Shown in pieces: positions 61,205-64,000 of a DNA stretch of 64,000 bases. Source of the DNA: Salinibacter ruber DSM 13855 (GTDB taxonomy: Bacteria; Bacteroidota; Rhodothermia; Rhodothermales; Salinibacteraceae); NCBI RefSeq assembly GCF_000013045.1, contig NC_007677.1, forward strand, positions 2,418,001 through 2,482,000. The letters are read 5' to 3'. The notes under the pieces are model-generated. The model did not search any database and was not told the origin of the DNA. It saw only the letters and a program-made list of their open reading frames with translations. A program made the translations under genes and the position numbers. How positions within the stretch are numbered: position 1 is the first letter of the stretch; every line of letters begins with the position of its first letter.

Positions 61205-64000
61205 TCAGGTGGACCCGTCTTTCGTTTCCGTGGGGGACCCGTCCTTGAGGGTGGGGGCACGGTCGCAGATTCGACGGAGCACGGCCTCGACCTCGTCCCG
61301 GCGGACGCGTCCGGCCTCGAGGTCCTCGCTTACCGCCTCCAGGGCCCGGCGCCACCACGCCTCCGGGGGACGCTCCGCCTCCGACGTCAGATGGCCCTCC
61401 GCCCGGAAGTAGGCCTCCAGCTCGTCCACCTTGTCGGAGCGGAAGCGCTTGACGGCCCCGTTTCTCAGCCCGTCGAGGATGCGTGCGGCCTCCCCGCCGA
61501 CGCGCTCCGCCAGGGCGGTCACGTCGTCGATAAAGGTGTCGGACACGGCGTCCGTGGCCTCCAGGGCCGCCCGCCCCACAGGGGTGCCGCGTCCCACGCG
61601 CCACGCGGCGGCCCAGTGCTCCACCGCACGGGCCAGTGCCTCCAAACGCCGGTAGGTCGACGGATCCAGGTCAATGAGCGAAAGGGCGTCCCGCTCGGCC
61701 AGGCCGGCAAGCTGCCCCCACCGCCGATAGGCGGCCTCCACGGCACGGCACAGCCGGTCCGCATCGTCGGTCAGGTACCACAGGTGCAACGCCGCAACCT
61801 CATTCCGGGGCGTCCAGACCGGGACGTCGAGGTGGCGCGCAAGGGCCTCGTGGCTGCGCTCCTCAGGGGGCGGGAGCGCCGGCGACGCAGGCCGGCCCGG
61901 TCGGAGGCCACCGGTTTCACGCGTGCCGCCGGCCGCAACGCTTTCCCCATCGGCCCCGGACAGCGTGTGGACCGCGAGTGCCGTGTCGGTCTCGTCGAGC
62001 TGCCGCCGCCACTTCGCGACTTCGTCGGACTGTGCCGTCAGGTAGACCACCTGACGCCCCTCGGCGGCGATCGTACGAACCGCCTCGATCATGGCCGCGG
62101 CCTTCCCGTCGTCGCTGTTGGCCAGGGCCTCGTCCAAAACGAGGGGCGGCCGGATGCCCTGCTCCTGGGTCTCGACGAAGGCCATGCGGACGGCAAGTAG
62201 AAGCTGGACCTTGGTGCCCCCGGACAGTTCCTGGAGCGCGAGCCCACGCCCGGCGTCCGTCACCACGCGGAACGTGCTCTCCGCCCGGTCGAGGTCCAGG
62301 CGGTAGCGGTCGCTCGTGATGTGCCGGAAGAGCTCGTCGGCACGGGCAAAGACGGCCGGCAGATCCTGATTTCGGGTCCGCTCGTGAACGACATCCGCGA
62401 GGGCCTGCCCGACGACCCGCCGCAGGTCCCGGCGGCCTCGACGCCGCAGCGCCTGGCGGGCCGACTGGTGCTCCGCGAGCGCTTCCTCGAGGTCGTGGTC
62501 CGTCTTGGCGTCCTCGACCTGCTGCTGAATGCGGCTAATCCGGTCGGAAAGGGCGTCGACCCGTTCGGCCTGCCGGGCCGCCTCCTCTTTCCGCCGCTCC
62601 AGCTCTTCGGCCGTCGCCCCGAGCATCGATTCCTCGAAGCCCTCCCGTTCCTTGAGGCGCTCGCGTTCCAGCTCGACGGACCGCTCGGCCCGATTCAGGG
62701 CCTCCTCGGCGGCCTCGTACTCGTCGAACTGCGCGCACCACTCCGCGACCGTCTCGTCGCTCTCGTCGTCCAGCCCAAGCCGGTCAAACAGCTGCGCGAT
62801 CTCGTCGTCGATCCGTTCCACCTGCTCCGTCGCCTGGTCGAGACGCTGCTGCGCGTTTTCCCGGTCGGCATGGGCCGCCTCAAGGGCCCGTTGGTCCTCT
62901 CGGAGTTGCTCCAGGGCCGCCTGGCCGTCGCTGATGTCCTCCACGTGGTCGTCCCCGTACGGCTCGACGAGCGCCTCCACCTTCTCCCGCCACGTCTCCG
63001 CCTGTCGCTCGGCCTCTCGCATTTTCTCTTCGGCCCCCATGCCCTCCGTCCACGCCTCCTGCCAGGCCCCCAGCCGCTGCACGAACCAGAGCAGTGAGTG
63101 GGCACTGAGCCCCGGATCTACGTGAAGCCGGTCGGCGAGCTCGCCCTCGCGCTCATCCAACTCGGCCTGTTTGTCCTCGATGGCGTCTGCCTCGTCGGCG
63201 TGGCGGGCCCACTCCTGTGCCTTCGCCGCCTCCAGCCGCGCGTCCGTCCAGTCCTGGAGGAGGGAGTCGAGGTGGGCGTGGACTGCATCCACCGACCAGG
63301 TTGAGGGCGTGGGGAGGTCGAGCCGTTCGAAGCGGTGCTCCAGATCGGGCCGACGCGTTTCCGTCGCGACGCCGGTCGAGCGGGTAGCGAAATACGCAGC
63401 GACGGCCACGACGGCGCCCGCCCCGGCCACGACCCAGCCCAGGGGCGCCCCGCCAAGTCCCAGCACGGCACCCCCCACGACCACAGTGCCAGCCCCCGCG
63501 AGGACCACATAGCGAAGGACCCGCCCCCGTCCTTTCCCGTCGGAAGCCGACGCCGGCTCCCGCAGCCACTCCGCAAGCTGCTCGACGCCACGGCGAAGTT
63601 GCTCCGGGCTGGTCTCGGGGTCGGCCTCCCCGAACCGCCGCTCCAGGGCGCGGAGCGCCGCCTTTCGCCCCTGCACCTCCAGGCGTGACTCGGCCAGCGA
63701 CTGGACCGCGTCGACCGCCGGCCCGTCGATCTGGGCGGCCGCCTCCTTGTCGTCCCCCGACAGGCGCTCCCACTCCGCCGCCTCCGTCTTGGCCGCCCGG
63801 GCTCGTTCGCGCTCCGCCTGTTCGAGGGCTGTTCGCGCCTCGTCCCATTCCTGTAGGGCCGTCCGGAGCGTGTCGAGGGTGCCGTCCGGGAGCCCGTCCG
63901 CCGGCAGCCGGCTTTCGGCGATGCGCGCCTCCGCCTCTGTCCGCTGCGCGGTGGCCTCCTCTCGTTTCTCGACCGCCGCCTCCCGATCGGCCCGGAGGCG
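61205..64000 (-). CDS. SMC-like ATPase with membrane segments (YhaN/SbcC-like), 5' end outside window
   Basis: About 931 codons are visible; the frame is open to the window end, so the N-terminal Walker A is not seen. Long coiled coils fill both sides of a hydrophobic pair near 63380-63525 (VLAGAGTVVVGGAVLGLGG, WVVAGAGAVVAVAAYFAT) that should be membrane helices, as in YhaN-type proteins. The ATPase C-terminal half follows: LQELSGGTKVQLLLAVRMAF (signature motif) and RPPLVLDEALANSDDGKAAA (Walker B). About 240 residues follow the ATPase; they look helical (WYLTDDADRLCRAVEAAYRR) and are not part of the usual fold. Likely acts with a nuclease in repair or defence, but the partner is not visible. 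Confidence 0.8.
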   Translation of the reverse strand, partial: RLRADREAAVEKREEATAQRTEAEARIAESRLPADGLPDGTLDTLRTALQEWDEARTALEQAERERARAAKTEAAEWERLSGDDKEAAAQIDGPAVDAVQSLAESRLEVQGRKAALRALERRFGEADPETSPEQLRRGVEQLAEWLREPASASDGKGRGRVLRYVVLAGAGTVVVGGAVLGLGGAPLGWVVAGAGAVVAVAAYFATRSTGVATETRRPDLEHRFERLDLPTPSTWSVDAVHAHLDSLLQDWTDARLEAAKAQEWARHADEADAIEDKQAELDEREGELADRLHVDPGLSAHSLLWFVQRLGAWQEAWTEGMGAEEKMREAERQAETWREKVEALVEPYGDDHVEDISDGQAALEQLREDQRALEAAHADRENAQQRLDQATEQVERIDDEIAQLFDRLGLDDESDETVAEWCAQFDEYEAAEEALNRAERSVELERERLKEREGFEESMLGATAEELERRKEEAARQAERVDALSDRISRIQQQVEDAKTDHDLEEALAEHQSARQALRRRGRRDLRRVVGQALADVVHERTRNQDLPAVFARADELFRHITSDRYRLDLDRAESTFRVVTDAGRGLALQELSGGTKVQLLLAVRMAFVETQEQGIRPPLVLDEALANSDDGKAAAMIEAVRTIAAEGRQVVYLTAQSDEVAKWRRQLDETDTALAVHTLSGADGESVAAGGTRETGGLRPGRPASPALPPPEERSHEALARHLDVPVWTPRNEVAALHLWYLTDDADRLCRAVEAAYRRWGQLAGLAERDALSLIDLDPSTYRRLEALARAVEHWAAAWRVGRGTPVGRAALEATDAVSDTFIDDVTALAERVGGEAARILDGLRNGAVKRFRSDKVDELEAYFRAEGHLTSEAERPPEAWWRRALEAVSEDLEAGRVRRDEVEAVLRRICDRAPTLKDGSPTETKDGST

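Noticed and set aside
1-64000. CRISPR array, prophage, insertion sequence, or replication origin
   Set aside because: No regularly spaced repeats, transposase, integrase or phage structural gene, and no DnaA-box cluster, were recognised on reading.

Overview
The window is high-GC bacterial chromosome that most resembles Salinibacter or a close relative (Rhodothermota, extremely halophilic). The signs are Asp/Glu-rich cytoplasmic proteins typical of a salt-in proteome, S46 dipeptidyl-peptidases, a TonB protein and Omp85-type barrel (Gram-negative envelope), and a bacterial family-B DNA polymerase carrying an intein. This is inference from gene content; no rRNA is present to confirm it. There are no insertion sequences, prophage or CRISPR arrays. 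The only clear selfish element is the intein.

Layout. 1-6 kb: start of ftsX (cut by the window edge), pheA, a small heat-shock protein, an exported endonuclease/exonuclease/phosphatase lipoprotein, a histidine phosphatase and a second lipoprotein with a related N-terminal domain. 6-13 kb: an outer-membrane barrel, dut, a POT peptide transporter diverging from aspS, and a pyrophosphatase-like gene beside aspS. 13-21 kb: a co-directional minus-strand run, pdhA-pdhB-pdhC (pyruvate dehydrogenase E1 alpha, E1 beta, E2), a phosphoesterase, tonB and a fused E1 alpha/beta 2-oxoacid dehydrogenase. 21-25.5 kb: a polyprenol-phosphate glycosyltransferase, isocitrate dehydrogenase, a CoA-type Nudix hydrolase and an NADH-dehydrogenase-like flavoprotein.

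25.5-34 kb is the most coherent regulon. A TetR repressor, a TolC-AcrA-AcrB efflux operon ending in a PII-like gene and a DUF2892 gene, and a divergent second DUF2892 gene carry three copies of one operator palindrome. 34-42 kb: a methyltransferase, an exported protein, a tandem universal stress protein, an alkaline-phosphatase-superfamily enzyme and two adjacent S46 peptidases, the second without its catalytic His and Ser. 42.4 kb holds tRNA-Leu(TAG). 42.5-46 kb: small unknown genes, a LOV-like PAS protein without the flavin cysteine and a MazG-type pyrophosphohydrolase. 46-50 kb: polB with its intein. 50-56 kb: a DUF4139 protein, a DUF3311/sodium-solute symporter pair, an outer-membrane-type protein and ppa. 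56-64 kb: an RNase H-like unknown, egtD, a YeeZ-like reductase, an HsdR-N-like nuclease fold protein, an esterase and an SMC-like ATPase running off the window.

How genes work together: the pdh genes feed acetyl-CoA to the cycle containing isocitrate dehydrogenase. The peptide transporter and secreted S46 peptidase fit a protein-eating lifestyle. The TetR cluster is a self-contained inducible efflux module. Coding density is high, and most spacers lack obvious terminators with T-tracts.
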